Positions 27,247 to 36,600 of a stretch of 64,000 bases of DNA are shown piece by piece. The stretch comes from Sodalis ligni. Lineage in GTDB: Bacteria; Pseudomonadota; Gammaproteobacteria; Enterobacterales; Enterobacteriaceae. The first letter of the stretch is position 1; each line of letters starts with the position of its first letter. The notes under the pieces were generated by a model. That model saw only the letters and a list, made by a program, of their open reading frames with translations, had not been told where the DNA came from and ran no database searches. The position numbers and the translations under genes are program-made. The stretch lies in assembly GCF_016865525.2 (NCBI RefSeq), contig NZ_CP075169.1:4154337-4218336 (forward strand), written 5' to 3'.

Positions 27247-29482
27247 AATACACTGATTGTCCGTTAGCCTGAGCGGTTCCCCACACCACCTTATATGTAC
27301 CCGCGACGGTAAACAACTGCTGAACGACTGCGCCACCAATTGTGACTGTGACATTATTTGCTGTCAGTGAAACAATTGCTTTCCCGCTGACGATTGTCAC
27401 GGTTACAGCAATGGCAGGCTGGGTAGCGATTGAGCCATTTGTCACCGAATAAAGCGATGATAATATAGGATTGTAGACGGCCGCGACGTTATTCAACGTC
27501 GAGTCATTACGAGCAATAAATTTTAAACTGTACTGGACTGCGGCACTAAAACCAGTCGTTGACGTTGTCACGGTTAGATCGAACAGAACCCCCAGGCCAA
27601 CCTTTCCCAGCCCAATATTGAGCGCAGGCGTAGCTAAATGTACGCCCCACGTCAGAGTAAATGTCGCACCAGTCCCCGCGCCAGGTGTGGATGATTGTGA
27701 TACAGGATTGGTTGGTAATGAACTGGATGATACGCTGCCGGCACTGGTGACCGAAACTGCGGTAATAACGCCCGAACTAACCGTTGTTACTGTCAGAACG
27801 ACGCCATTCCCCAGGCTGATGGTGTCGTTGACGGCATAACCCGATCCACCGGCAGCAATGGCTGCGGCGCTGACACCGCTTAGCCCGGCCACGATTGAGA
27901 GTGGTACATCGCCAGCATTGTCATAAACAGGCGTTCCGCCCCCACCCGCAAATGCTACCGGACCCGGATCTGGCAATGAGCATGGGACGCCCCAGCTTTC
28001 AGCATAGAATTGCGCCAGTTTTGCGTTACCCGTTGCGTTCGGGTGAACCCCGTCCGCCATCCAGCCTGCTGCATTGGCATACGCATAATCTCCCAGCGCG
28101 TTTCTAACATCGACAAAAGCGCAACCCTTCGCGAGTGCGACCGCTTTCTTGATGGGGTAAAAATTTGGCAGGTTGGTAGTGGCCCAATCTGACGATTCGT
28201 TTGACTGAATAATCATATTAGCCATGGTCGGAACCGCTGCCTGATTTGCTGTGATGATGGCTTCGATTGCTGCCTGATGTTGTGCAGGTGTCTGCCCTGT
28301 TCCAATAACCCTATCGTTCATGCCGCCATTCAGCATATAGGCGGCCGGTGCGAGCAGAGACAACCACTGCTGGCGAATCGACATATCTTGCGCAGCGACA
28401 TCAGCAAATTTACGGCCACCAAGAGCAAGACTTCCTTGTAGATACCCACGTGGATAAGATGAATTTTTAAATAGTCCGCCGAAAACGCAGGTTGGCTTAC
28501 CATCAGCGGTGGTGTAAACCACTAAGTCAATTTGTGATGTAACTAATACTGATATATCAACATGGCCTATAAAAATTGATGTGGCTGGGGTAGAGCCGTT
28601 ATAAGCGGTTTTACTGGTATCGACAATTATCGTGGAGAAGGCACCACCTGACCCGGTTATAGTAAAAACACCGCCCTCAGGCTGGATCCAATACAATATT
28701 CGCGTTTCAGTCCATTTATTCAACGGGCCATATCTGAAAAACTCCGCACCGGTCCCAGATTGACAATACTGTCCATAGCCACCGGGGGCATATTGTCCAT
28801 AAATGCCATCTGCTATCGAAATCGTAGACCAACCGGAGTTTTGATAGTTCGCACCCTGATCGACCGAGTAACTATAATCAAAAGCCTGATACCCTGGACC
28901 GCCATCACCAAATGCCGCGCGCATAATTTTCTGAAAATGTGTTCTCCATGTGGTGCCGTAGGCTCCTTCGCTTAGGGAGTCTGCCTCCATTATGCATAGC
29001 CCACCAGAGTTAAAAGGAATTGGCTGATATTTTAGGGTCGGAATGCCACGAAAAACATTCAGACTGGAATCTATTCCAACGGCACTATACCAAACACGCC
29101 CGGTATCAGTAGCTACCCCACCAACATTCTGGAAAATGTTAAATGTATAATCAGTATTCGTAGAGAAAACATAGCATAACCCATCAACCGATATAGTCCC
29201 GGCTGTTATAGCAGCCTGAGCTAGAGCAGAGGTTGCAAATGTATTGCGAGCTGAAATTTGTGCTGATTCAGAATAAGCTTGGGCGGAATCAACATATGGC
29301 TGAGCAATAACTGAAATTGTTGAAGGTAATGATGTAAATAACCCATCAATTTGCATTTTAGTGTTCACCACACTATCTGCATATTCTTTTGCTTGACTGA
29401 CATAAACATTGGAAAGATTAGCTATTATATCTTGCAGTGTTTGCAGAGTTGCTCCACCCTCTAGTAAAAGAAAATTATTCAG
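27239..29482 (-). pseudogene. Tail fibre with SGNH-hydrolase domain, C-terminal part (frameshifted from its N-terminus)
   Basis: The frame is open from 29482 and continues the N-terminal domain encoded at 29479-29733 after a one-base shift in a C4 run. No ATG, GTG or TTG exists in frame before the GTG at 29371, and the first codons (LNNFLLLEGGATLQTLQDII) fit the lambda Stf continuation. The body has SGNH-type blocks: IMEADSLSEG (Ser), NGGMNDR (block III) and WMADGVHPNATGN (Asp/His), suggesting an esterase acting on a sugar-decorated receptor. The C-terminal third is beta-rich and repetitive. It could still be made from the GTG at 29371 without its attachment domain. Confidence 0.75.
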
Positions 29483-29733
29483 GGGCCATCTGGCGAATCT
29501 GGATATATATTTATGTTGCCAACAATAGCACTCGGTTGTCCATATGCTGAAATTGAGACCTGATACTGCCCCACTTCTGCCGAAATAGAATAATTACCGT
29601 TGGCGTCCGTTACGGTTTCCGATTCGAGCTGAGCGACAACAGCCGATGAAGTCGCAAGGGCTTTCAAGTTAATGCTAACGCTGGGCAAAGCATTGCCGTC
29701 AGGCGCGGTTAATACGCCAGAGATTACTGTCAT
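29479..29733 (-). pseudogene. Tail fibre N-terminal attachment domain (cut off by frameshift)
   Basis: The 84-aa frame resembles the N-terminus of lambda side tail fibre Stf: ISGVLTAPDGNALPSVSINL, TVTDANGNYSISAEVGQYQV and NIYPDSPDGP. In lambda the sequence continues into the fibre body, whereas here a TGA follows the C4 run at 29482-29485. Adding one C restores reading into the downstream frame. It lies 14 bases after J. Confidence 0.75.
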
Positions 29734-29747
29734 GAATTGACTCCAAA

Positions 29748-32700
29748 TTAATATTGAGCTGACCAGTCCGAACCGGTATCACGGCATGCGACCATTATTG
29801 CAGGACCGGCAATCATTGTTCCCCGATTGACTTTCGTAACTCGTATCATGATATCCATTTCCGTTCCGGCTGGGACAGAGACAATCGCACCGAAACAGCC
29901 GTTTGCTGAACTAGCCTGGCTATTTAAATATGGCGTTTCGATTGTTGCTGAGCCGATACTGACGTTATTGGCAAATATTTCGACAGATAATGAACCCGGA
30001 CCTAATGCTGCCGCGCCAATACTCATCGGGCCGACGATAGTCAGCACTCGGTTAACATATTGATTGGCAGTTAAATTTCTATGAAAATCCTGCGTATGCG
30101 TTGAATTTCCGTTCGGGTCAGTAATACCAGTTAAATCTATTGCATTATTGGCTGCGGTACCTCCCGATATTTGTGCGGCGGTCAGTGTCCCCAAGATAGT
30201 GCAGTTTTGCGCAATGGTGACGTTCTGGAATGTACCCGCTATGGCATTGACTTCACCGCTAATAACCAAGCGATTATTATTGCCATCCCAATAAAGTTTT
30301 CGCTGTAATGTACTCGGGTCGGTAACGGCAAACCAATTCGCTAGAATATCTACCACTGAAGAGCCAGGCGATGTGGAAATCGCTATGCCGGATATTTTCC
30401 CCTCGTTATTAACCACCAGATAGGCGCGGTCAGACAACAGGCCGACAGCAGAGGTATTCACCGCGACTTCCTGTGACAGATCACGCGCCCATTCGATATC
30501 GGGAATGGCATCACTAATGACCGTCATGATGTCAGTGGCGTCTTTTTTGGTAGCAATGCTGCCGGTCACCAGGGCTGAGCGCCCGACATTATTAACGGCC
30601 CTCACTGCGTACCAGTAGGTCGTTAACGGCGACAGGCCGTCGTCCAGAAATTCATAGCCCTGCCCGACATAGTTCGCCATGGCGAGAGCCTCGCTTTGGC
30701 TCGCGCCGCGGTAGAACTGATACCGGGTGCCCAGCGTCACCACACCATCAACGACCGGAACAATCTTGATGCTGAAGTTCGTGCTGTAGAGCGACAAAGA
30801 TGACGGAACCAGCGGCGGCCCGATGGTCATATCGACTTCGGACTCTTCTCCAAGCTGGCCGGCGGCGTTCATGCCGCGAATAAACACCGAATAGCTGCCC
30901 AGCGACAGGTTGCCGACAGTGTATTGCATGTCAGCCGTATTGGCCTTAAGCACAACCACATCGCCGCCGGCATCATGGCGGACCAGTCTCAGGTTGAACG
31001 TGATGCCAGTATAGATTTTTGCCACATCCCAGGTGATGCGGATCTGGTAAACATCATTCGCCACGGAATCATCGATGGCGATATGTTCCGGAGCTGGAAT
31101 TGAACTGCCGTATAGCGTCGTAGTGGGAGTATCGAACTGCTCGCCCAGATCCACTTCGGCTTGTTTGTTCGGGTCATGCTGCAATGCGGTAATGCTGTAT
31201 GTGCCATCATCAACATTATCGGTTATCGCCAAACAGCGGAATAACCGGGTCGAAAGGCTGCTTTTGGAAATGGTGAATATGCCCCATTTGCGCAGCCCGG
31301 CCGGCGCGCTGGCCAGAGTTATCTGGCTGCCTGCAACGGGTGCGGCAATCTGGATTTTCACCATAGCGGCCGCGTCGTTCAAATAGGAAAAATAGGCCGT
31401 TTCAGTTTCGGCAATTTCCACCGGCGCGTCGAGCGTGACTGACGTACCCGAAAACGCTATCACGCGGCCACCCATGCGGGCGCCGGCATAGTCATTGTCC
31501 GCCACGGTAATGATGTCGCCGGGCAGGTTATTAAGCCCGTCTCGGCCCACATCAAACGTGACCGTTTGGGTTTCGAGCTGCTCAGTTTTGAGGATCCAGC
31601 GCCCTACCCGGTTCGCCTGGCCTCGAGAGGTGCAGCCGAAAGCCGTCACCTGTGACACATTCAGGCCATAGCGGGCAATCAATGAATCGTCAGAGACGTA
31701 CTCGATATCTGAACCCCAGTCGTTGTCCGGGTTGACCCAACTGACTTGTATCGCCGTGTGGCGCGCTTTACGGGCGCTGGAGGCGTATTTGAACGAGCCG
31801 TCAACCACGTTGGCGTTCGTGTAGGCCCACACCGGGTCGACGGGCCTGTCCTGAACGACAGTCATCTGCAAGCCGTCCCAGATTGGCATTCCTCGGAACG
31901 AAGAGGCCAGATCGTTCAGGACGTCATAGGCCGCCCGCTGGTCAGTGATATACAGATTGCAGGCAAAGCGCGGCTCTTGGCCCCCGAAGCCATCATCAAC
32001 CAGTTCATCGCAGAATTGCGCGATGGCATACATCGCCCATTTATCACAGCCGAACTGTCCGAGACGCTTTCCCAGGCCATATCGGGTATTGGTGACCAGG
32101 TCGTAAAATACCCACGCCGGGTTATCTGTCCAGGCGTTTTGAAAAGTCCCATTCCATAACCCGGCATACGTGCGGGCCACCGGGTCGTAATTGCTCGGGA
32201 CCTGGACGATAAGCCCTTTCATGTCGTAAGTGCGGGCCGGGATGCCACTGAACTGGCCGGTATAGTCAATCGTCGTCCCGACTATAGCGCTGTTCGGATA
32301 GCTCAGTTTGGCGTCAATGATTTCGGTATAGCTGCTGAAATAGGTCCCGTTTTGCAGCTTCGTTGAAGTGCTATCTACCTCCTGGCGCACCACTCGGAAA
32401 GACCAGGGCGTGTGTCCGGGCGCGTTGATGATGTGCGATTCGAGATACTGGCTGGTCGTTTTGCCGGTAATAGTGATGTTGTCTACGGTGTCCCATGCCT
32501 CAGCAGTGTTTTGTATCTGGATCTGCATATGAACGGTGGCATAATTCAGATCGCCGTCATCATCTTGCGAAAGCAGAGAGTCAACACCCAGGGTCAATCG
32601 CACCCGGTTAACATCCGCGTCCGTCACAGTCTTCACGATGGGCGTTGCATAAACCAATTCCGTGCTGACGCCGATTTCGTTCTCGACGTCCGAATAGCCG

Positions 32701-32945
32701 GCCAGGTACGCCTGATCCTGCGTTCCCGAGGTCCATTTGGCATCGACGCCGGTAAAATTGGCATTGCCGTTGGAATCAAGGACGGGAGTGCCGTTCTGGT
32801 AGAAGGATTTCATCCCATCCACCGGGCCATAAATCGGTCCTACGGAAATCAGGTCGATAATCTGTAGGCGCTGTTTCGTTTTAAGATTGTCCGCCTGCTC
32901 TGTCGGCGTATGCGCGCTGCCACCACTACTACTGCTGCCGCCCAT
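29748..32945 (-). CDS. Tail tip / host specificity protein J
   Basis: The 1065-aa protein is lambda gpJ-like: it closes the tail tip and contacts the receptor. Recognised parts are the N-terminal QRLQIIDLISVGPIYGPVDG, the central NPAWVFYDLVTNTRYGLGKR and DRPVDPVWAYTNANVV, fibronectin type III-like segments after about residue 620, and a variable beta-rich C-terminus. The N-terminus is a low-complexity Gly/Ser stretch. No frameshift is seen. The order H-M-L-K-I-J is kept, with cargo inserted. Confidence 0.9.
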   Translation of the reverse strand: MGGSSSSGGSAHTPTEQADNLKTKQRLQIIDLISVGPIYGPVDGMKSFYQNGTPVLDSNGNANFTGVDAKWTSGTQDQAYLAGYSDVENEIGVSTELVYATPIVKTVTDADVNRVRLTLGVDSLLSQDDDGDLNYATVHMQIQIQNTAEAWDTVDNITITGKTTSQYLESHIINAPGHTPWSFRVVRQEVDSTSTKLQNGTYFSSYTEIIDAKLSYPNSAIVGTTIDYTGQFSGIPARTYDMKGLIVQVPSNYDPVARTYAGLWNGTFQNAWTDNPAWVFYDLVTNTRYGLGKRLGQFGCDKWAMYAIAQFCDELVDDGFGGQEPRFACNLYITDQRAAYDVLNDLASSFRGMPIWDGLQMTVVQDRPVDPVWAYTNANVVDGSFKYASSARKARHTAIQVSWVNPDNDWGSDIEYVSDDSLIARYGLNVSQVTAFGCTSRGQANRVGRWILKTEQLETQTVTFDVGRDGLNNLPGDIITVADNDYAGARMGGRVIAFSGTSVTLDAPVEIAETETAYFSYLNDAAAMVKIQIAAPVAGSQITLASAPAGLRKWGIFTISKSSLSTRLFRCLAITDNVDDGTYSITALQHDPNKQAEVDLGEQFDTPTTTLYGSSIPAPEHIAIDDSVANDVYQIRITWDVAKIYTGITFNLRLVRHDAGGDVVVLKANTADMQYTVGNLSLGSYSVFIRGMNAAGQLGEESEVDMTIGPPLVPSSLSLYSTNFSIKIVPVVDGVVTLGTRYQFYRGASQSEALAMANYVGQGYEFLDDGLSPLTTYWYAVRAVNNVGRSALVTGSIATKKDATDIMTVISDAIPDIEWARDLSQEVAVNTSAVGLLSDRAYLVVNNEGKISGIAISTSPGSSVVDILANWFAVTDPSTLQRKLYWDGNNNRLVISGEVNAIAGTFQNVTIAQNCTILGTLTAAQISGGTAANNAIDLTGITDPNGNSTHTQDFHRNLTANQYVNRVLTIVGPMSIGAAALGPGSLSVEIFANNVSIGSATIETPYLNSQASSANGCFGAIVSVPAGTEMDIMIRVTKVNRGTMIAGPAIMVACRDTGSDWSAQY

Positions 32946-33001
32946 GGATTACTCCCATAACAAAGGCCCGCCGAAACGAGCCCGATAAATGCCTGAAAAG
33001 A

Positions 33002-33598
33002 TTAACTGCTGGTCACGTCAGTGATTAAGCCCTGCGAGATTACGTGCGAGCCGACGCGCATCCGGCCATAAAGCAACGGTACCGGATCGCCCTGGCCCAC
33101 CACGTTTTCAAGGGATGAGAAGTAGTTATTGGCCGCGCCATTATCAGCGCTGGATGATGAGCTTGTTTTGGGCGTTTTGGCGAGCATCTGGGCGACGCCG
33201 CCTAGCATCATTGCTCCGCCGATCTGCATCGCGTACGGCCCCCACGCCGCACCGCCTAATGCCTGTCCAAATGGTGTAAATGTGCCTATTGCTCCAATAA
33301 CTACCAACGCCGCGCCAAGGATGGTCTGAAACAAACCACCATTTTTCGCGCCGGCGACAACCGGCGTAATGCGGATTTCCGTTTTTCGCTTCAGGCGGGC
33401 GTGCATTCCCTTATCCAAGGTATCCATATCGAGTTGCTTCTCACCGACGCGGACCTTGTAGCGACCTTGGCTGATGTGCTGGCGTAGCCCTGGGATCTGG
33501 ATGAGCAATGCCCTTAGCGCTTCCGCCCCGGTCTCTACCTCGAGTTTGAACTCGCTGCCAAATCGTTTAAGATCCCCGTAAAATCTGACTTTTGCCAT
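33002..33598 (-). CDS. Tail assembly protein I
   Basis: The 198-aa protein matches lambda gpI: MAKVRFYGDLKRFGSEFKLE, a Gly/Ala-rich membrane-like middle (ILGAALVVIGAIGTFTPFGQ) and the C-terminal VGQGDPVPLLYGRMRVGS. The ATG at 33598 has GGAGG 8 bases upstream and lies inside the end of gene K (64-base overlap). gpI acts in tail tip assembly and is absent from the finished particle. Confidence 0.85.
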   Translation of the reverse strand: MAKVRFYGDLKRFGSEFKLEVETGAEALRALLIQIPGLRQHISQGRYKVRVGEKQLDMDTLDKGMHARLKRKTEIRITPVVAGAKNGGLFQTILGAALVVIGAIGTFTPFGQALGGAAWGPYAMQIGGAMMLGGVAQMLAKTPKTSSSSSADNGAANNYFSSLENVVGQGDPVPLLYGRMRVGSHVISQGLITDVTSS

Positions 33599-34278
33599 TT
33601 TTGATACCTCCAGGTGGAATGTGTGATTTTTTGCCAAAAGCCGCCGAACACGTCGCGCTTACTGAGCGCGTTGGGACGTTGGTGCAAAATTTGTTGATTG
33701 CCGATATAGATTGCCGAGTGGGTTGCTTTGGGAACGTTCTGGCCGGCCAGGTCCAGGCACATCAGGAAAACATCACCTGGTAATATCTCGGCATCATCGC
33801 CCAGCCGGACGAAGCCGCCGTCGGCCATGTTCTCGAAATATAAGTCCTGCCCGTTCGCCCACCAGTTGTCTTGCCGGTCAAAGTCCGGCAAATCGTGGCC
33901 GCACAGGTGATAGGCGTCGCGCATGACCGTATAACAGTCCATCACGCCATGCTCAAACTTACGGCCCAGCAATGGCGGCACGCAGCGAAATTTGTGGACG
34001 GCGCCGTCGCAGACTAACCACCAGGGCAAGCCGGATCGGCATTGTGCGATACGGTCGGCTTCGCTCAGGAACGGAACGCCGCCTGGATGACTATGCACTA
34101 CCGCCGTGATCTCGCCTTTGTCCTCGCAATCGGACCAATCGTCCGGATGGATTTCAAAGCTTGATTCCGGTGCGCTGGCCACGTTCCGGCACCGGACATA
34201 CTCGTCGCCCACCACCAAGCCGCAGCACTCTGCCGGAGCGCATGCCAAGGCATGAGCCAAAATGTCATCTTCTATCAT
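33535..34278 (-). CDS. Tail assembly protein K (JAMM isopeptidase + NlpC/P60)
   Basis: Two enzyme domains are visible in 247 aa: an N-terminal JAMM/MPN metalloprotease (His62, His64, Ser72, Asp75 in HSHPGGVPFLSEAD) and a C-terminal NlpC/P60 domain with Cys115 in HGVMDCYTVMRDAY and His187 in KATHSAIYIG. Lambda gpK has the same architecture and works in tail tip assembly. AGGA precedes the ATG. In lambda K directly follows L, but here an HNH gene is inserted between them. Confidence 0.88.
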   Translation of the reverse strand: MIEDDILAHALACAPAECCGLVVGDEYVRCRNVASAPESSFEIHPDDWSDCEDKGEITAVVHSHPGGVPFLSEADRIAQCRSGLPWWLVCDGAVHKFRCVPPLLGRKFEHGVMDCYTVMRDAYHLCGHDLPDFDRQDNWWANGQDLYFENMADGGFVRLGDDAEILPGDVFLMCLDLAGQNVPKATHSAIYIGNQQILHQRPNALSKRDVFGGFWQKITHSTWRYQKWQKSDFTGILNDLAASSNSR

Positions 34279-34291
34279 GGGAGTCCTGTAA

Positions 34292-34312
34292 CAAAAACCC
34301 GCCGAAGCGGGT
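34292..34312 (-). terminator. Intrinsic terminator upstream of gene K
   Basis: On the minus strand ACCCGC-TTCG-GCGGGT is followed by a T-rich tail. It lies after the HNH remnant and before the K start. Late transcription must pass it, so Q antitermination would be needed. Confidence 0.65.
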
Positions 34313-34321
34313 TCTCTTAAA

Positions 34322-35059
34322 TTATGATATTGAGATTCTTATCGACTTTTTCCGTAGTGTTTTGGTGCTTAACTCAAGGATTTTAGCGGCATCTTTCGTT
34401 GATAATTTTGACCGTTTAAGAGAACATATGGATTTCGCCGCCGCACTGGTTTTGCAATTGCCTCATCCACTTCCGAGCCTGCATTCAAACGGTTGTAAAG
34501 CGTTGATTCTTTGATATTGTATTGTTGCCACGCATCACTTATTGTCATGGTTTGTCCAAACGCAGTGATGCGATGATTATTCCTTTATTTATCCCTGCTC
34601 TTTGGCGGACGCCCACCGGCAGTTTGATGGTTCGTAATTTCCGTTTACATCTATCCTTTCGATAGTACACCCATCTGGACGGTCACCCATATCCTCTGCG
34701 AATAATAATGAATCCTTCCACCGCTCACATACTTTTATCCCACTTCCACCATAATAAGGATAGTCTTTGCACTTTTCATTATTACAACGTTGTTGGATTG
34801 ATCTCCATGAATGATAGCCGGAATATTTCTGAATTGATTTTCCTCTATATTTTTTAGATTTTATTTCTTTGAGAAGGCATCCACAGGATTGCCTATTTCC
34901 AGATTTTATTACACAAAGCATAACAATTCTTTCATTACCGCATTCGCACCTGCACAGGACATATCTTTGTGGGTTCGGTTTTAGATGTATTGGTTGTGGC
35001 ACTTCTTTTATGACCGTGAGTCGTCCGGATACCAAGCCAACTATAAGTTGCTGCTTCAT
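34322..35059 (-). pseudogene. HNH-type homing endonuclease, frameshifted
   Basis: The first frame (34589-35059, 156 aa) has the phage homing-nuclease pattern: RCECGNERIVMLCVIKSGN, CGCLLKEI, SWRSIQQRCNN, YYGGSGIKVCERWKDSLLF, TIERIDVNGNYEPSNCRWAS. It stops early at KEQG. The expected C-terminal DNA-binding part continues in another frame from 34581 (NNHRITAFGQTMTISDAW, then ESTLYNRLNAG), and a further shift leads to a helix-turn-helix-like STKDAAKILELSTKTLRKK that ends at 34322. It is inserted between tail genes L and K. A GGAGG ribosome site precedes the ATG. Confidence 0.75.
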
Positions 35060-35157
35060 TTAACCTCCGTAGTAGGTTGCGTAGATTTGGTTCCGGCAAT
35101 ACAGTCTACGTCTGTACTTTCGGGAGCGACCCTAGCCGGAGCGTCCATTATTTCAGT

Positions 35158-35862
35158 TTATTTCACTTTGTTCGCAGCAGGATAGCCCCCGTACGGTAAG
35201 ACGCCCGCGCTGCCAAACCGAAGTTTGCATGACGCCAATCGCTTGCCGCACTTATCTTTGCTACTGTCAGATGTCGGGATATCGAATTCATCCGCCACCG
35301 GGCCGCCCGTGTAGCTGCAATCAGCAGACCGGTAAACCCATGAACAAACGTCGGCCAGAATTGTCCGCGTTGGCAGCAACGCGCCGTCACTTTCTGATGG
35401 CAGGCAAAGCGTGTAGGAAACGAACTCAGTTTGCAGGTTGGCGCACTGCTCAATCACGTAGCGCGTTACTGATTCCTGCGTCGGATCGGCCTGTGGGTTG
35501 CCGTTGGGATAGTTCACAACATCGAGGTATTGCTCGTACACCTGGCGCCGGGTAACGATAGCGCCCACCGCATCGTCATAATCCTGGTTTATGCCAGTTA
35601 TCAGGCCGCTGATATTGGCAAGGGTGAGCGTTGGCCGATTACTCGTACCGGTACCGCTTACCTCAAAGCCTGACGCCTCTACCGGGTATGGCTGGTAGGT
35701 TTCGCCCTGCCACACCACCGGCTGCAGGCGGCCGTTCAGCCCGGAGTGGAACCGGTAGATATCGCCGCCGAATTCCGTTAGATCGACTTCGAATAGTTCC
35801 AATAGTGCGGGCTGCTCAATCTGTGTGACGTCGATTCGCATCGAGTCTGGGATGTCACGCAT
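35158..35862 (-). CDS. Tail tip protein L (iron-sulfur binding type)
   Basis: The 234-aa protein matches lambda gpL: ASGFEVSGTGTSNRPTLTL and EQCANLQTEFVSYTLCLPSE, and a Cys-rich C-terminus. Four Cys remain in ADVCSWVYRSADCSYTGG and KDKCGKRLASCKLRFG. Lambda gpL and relatives are known to bind an Fe-S cluster with these residues. It begins the short run L-(HNH)-K-I-J. Confidence 0.87.
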   Translation of the reverse strand: MRDIPDSMRIDVTQIEQPALLELFEVDLTEFGGDIYRFHSGLNGRLQPVVWQGETYQPYPVEASGFEVSGTGTSNRPTLTLANISGLITGINQDYDDAVGAIVTRRQVYEQYLDVVNYPNGNPQADPTQESVTRYVIEQCANLQTEFVSYTLCLPSESDGALLPTRTILADVCSWVYRSADCSYTGGPVADEFDIPTSDSSKDKCGKRLASCKLRFGSAGVLPYGGYPAANKVK

Positions 35863-35889
35863 ATACTTTCCTTCACGTCAGGCTGCTTT

Positions 35890-36108
35890 CTACAATTCGC
35901 TCGCTATTTCTTTAATAAGCCCTTTGGCTGCTTTAATGGATTCTTCTTCATAGAATTCCATGCTTTTCCCTTCTGTGCGATCAATTACAATTTGGAGATT
36001 GGCAACCGACAGTAGTGGTAATTTGCTATAACCTATTGCAACGCTAACCTCAATATGGTCATCATTTGGATTTATTAAACCTATTGAAAACTCAAATTTT
36101 TGTTCCAT
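35890..36108 (-). CDS. Small hypothetical protein (72 aa)
   Basis: ATG at 36108 with AGGA 7 bases upstream gives MEQKFEFSIGLINPNDDHIE and ends AAKGLIKEIASEL. It is acidic, soluble and of unknown function. It is the last gene of the M-L cargo island and lies 27 bases before L. The larger frame (to 36165) runs into a terminator hairpin and is not preferred. Confidence 0.55.
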   Translation of the reverse strand: MEQKFEFSIGLINPNDDHIEVSVAIGYSKLPLLSVANLQIVIDRTEGKSMEFYEEESIKAAKGLIKEIASEL

Positions 36109-36136
36109 GATTATTCCTGCCTTTCGGCTTTGGTGA

Positions 36137-36162
36137 TAAAAACCCGGCGCGGTGGCCGGGTT
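36137..36162 (-). terminator. Intrinsic terminator after the lipoprotein remnant
   Basis: On the minus strand AACCCGGC-CACCGC-GCCGGGTT is followed by TTT. It is an 8-bp stem between the lipoprotein remnant and the 72-aa gene. Confidence 0.7.
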
Positions 36163-36180
36163 CATTGATGACTGGACTTA

Positions 36181-36528
36181 TTATTTACAAGTAGTGATAG
36201 CATCATCTATCTTGTGCGGCGTTAGATATGGTGCTCGTTCATATAATTTATATGTAACGCCTTTCTCTGTGGCCGTAATATCAACAACGGCATCAACGCC
36301 AGCCGTAGAGTTTGGGAGCATGATAGCTATACCGTTTTTATTGGAACTGACGTTACAGAATAATGTGTCTCGCCCCATTTCCCGGCAATACAAGCAGCAT
36401 AATCATTGGCTGATTTGCTACTTTCGCCAGTAAGTATCGGTGTACCCCTCGCAGGTCACTTACCGTTGCGCAGGAAGTTAGAAGGGTCATGAAAGCGATG
36501 ATCGGAATTTTTTCATTACAGTTTTCAT
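36181..36528 (-). pseudogene. Small prophage lipoprotein, at least three frameshifts
   Basis: Joining three frames gives a typical prophage lipoprotein: KIPIIAFMTLLTSCATVSDL (signal with lipobox LTSC), then GTPILTGESSKSANDYAACI and AGKWGETHYSVTSVPIK, then IAIMLPNSTAGVDAVVDITA ending DDAITTCK. Only the last 70 codons (36181-36393) form one frame. Shifts lie near 36510, near 36460 and near 36335. It belongs to a family of small lipoproteins found as phage cargo, function unknown. Confidence 0.65.
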
Positions 36529-36600
36529 AACAAAAATCCTTTAATAGTAAATCAATATTGACACATTTCGCTTTACATAAATGTCATATCTATTTTGCAT

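Noticed and set aside
27148..27354. Minus-strand 68-codon frame at the end of the fibre gene
   Set aside because: Overlaps the fibre gene in another frame, with no ribosome site.
34161..34514. Plus-strand frame over the K/HNH junction
   Set aside because: Antisense to gene K and the HNH remnant, whose frames are supported by family motifs.
35056..35148. 30-codon minus-strand frame between L and the HNH gene, ending ATGA at the HNH start
   Set aside because: Weak ribosome site and no recognisable sequence. The overlap may be chance.
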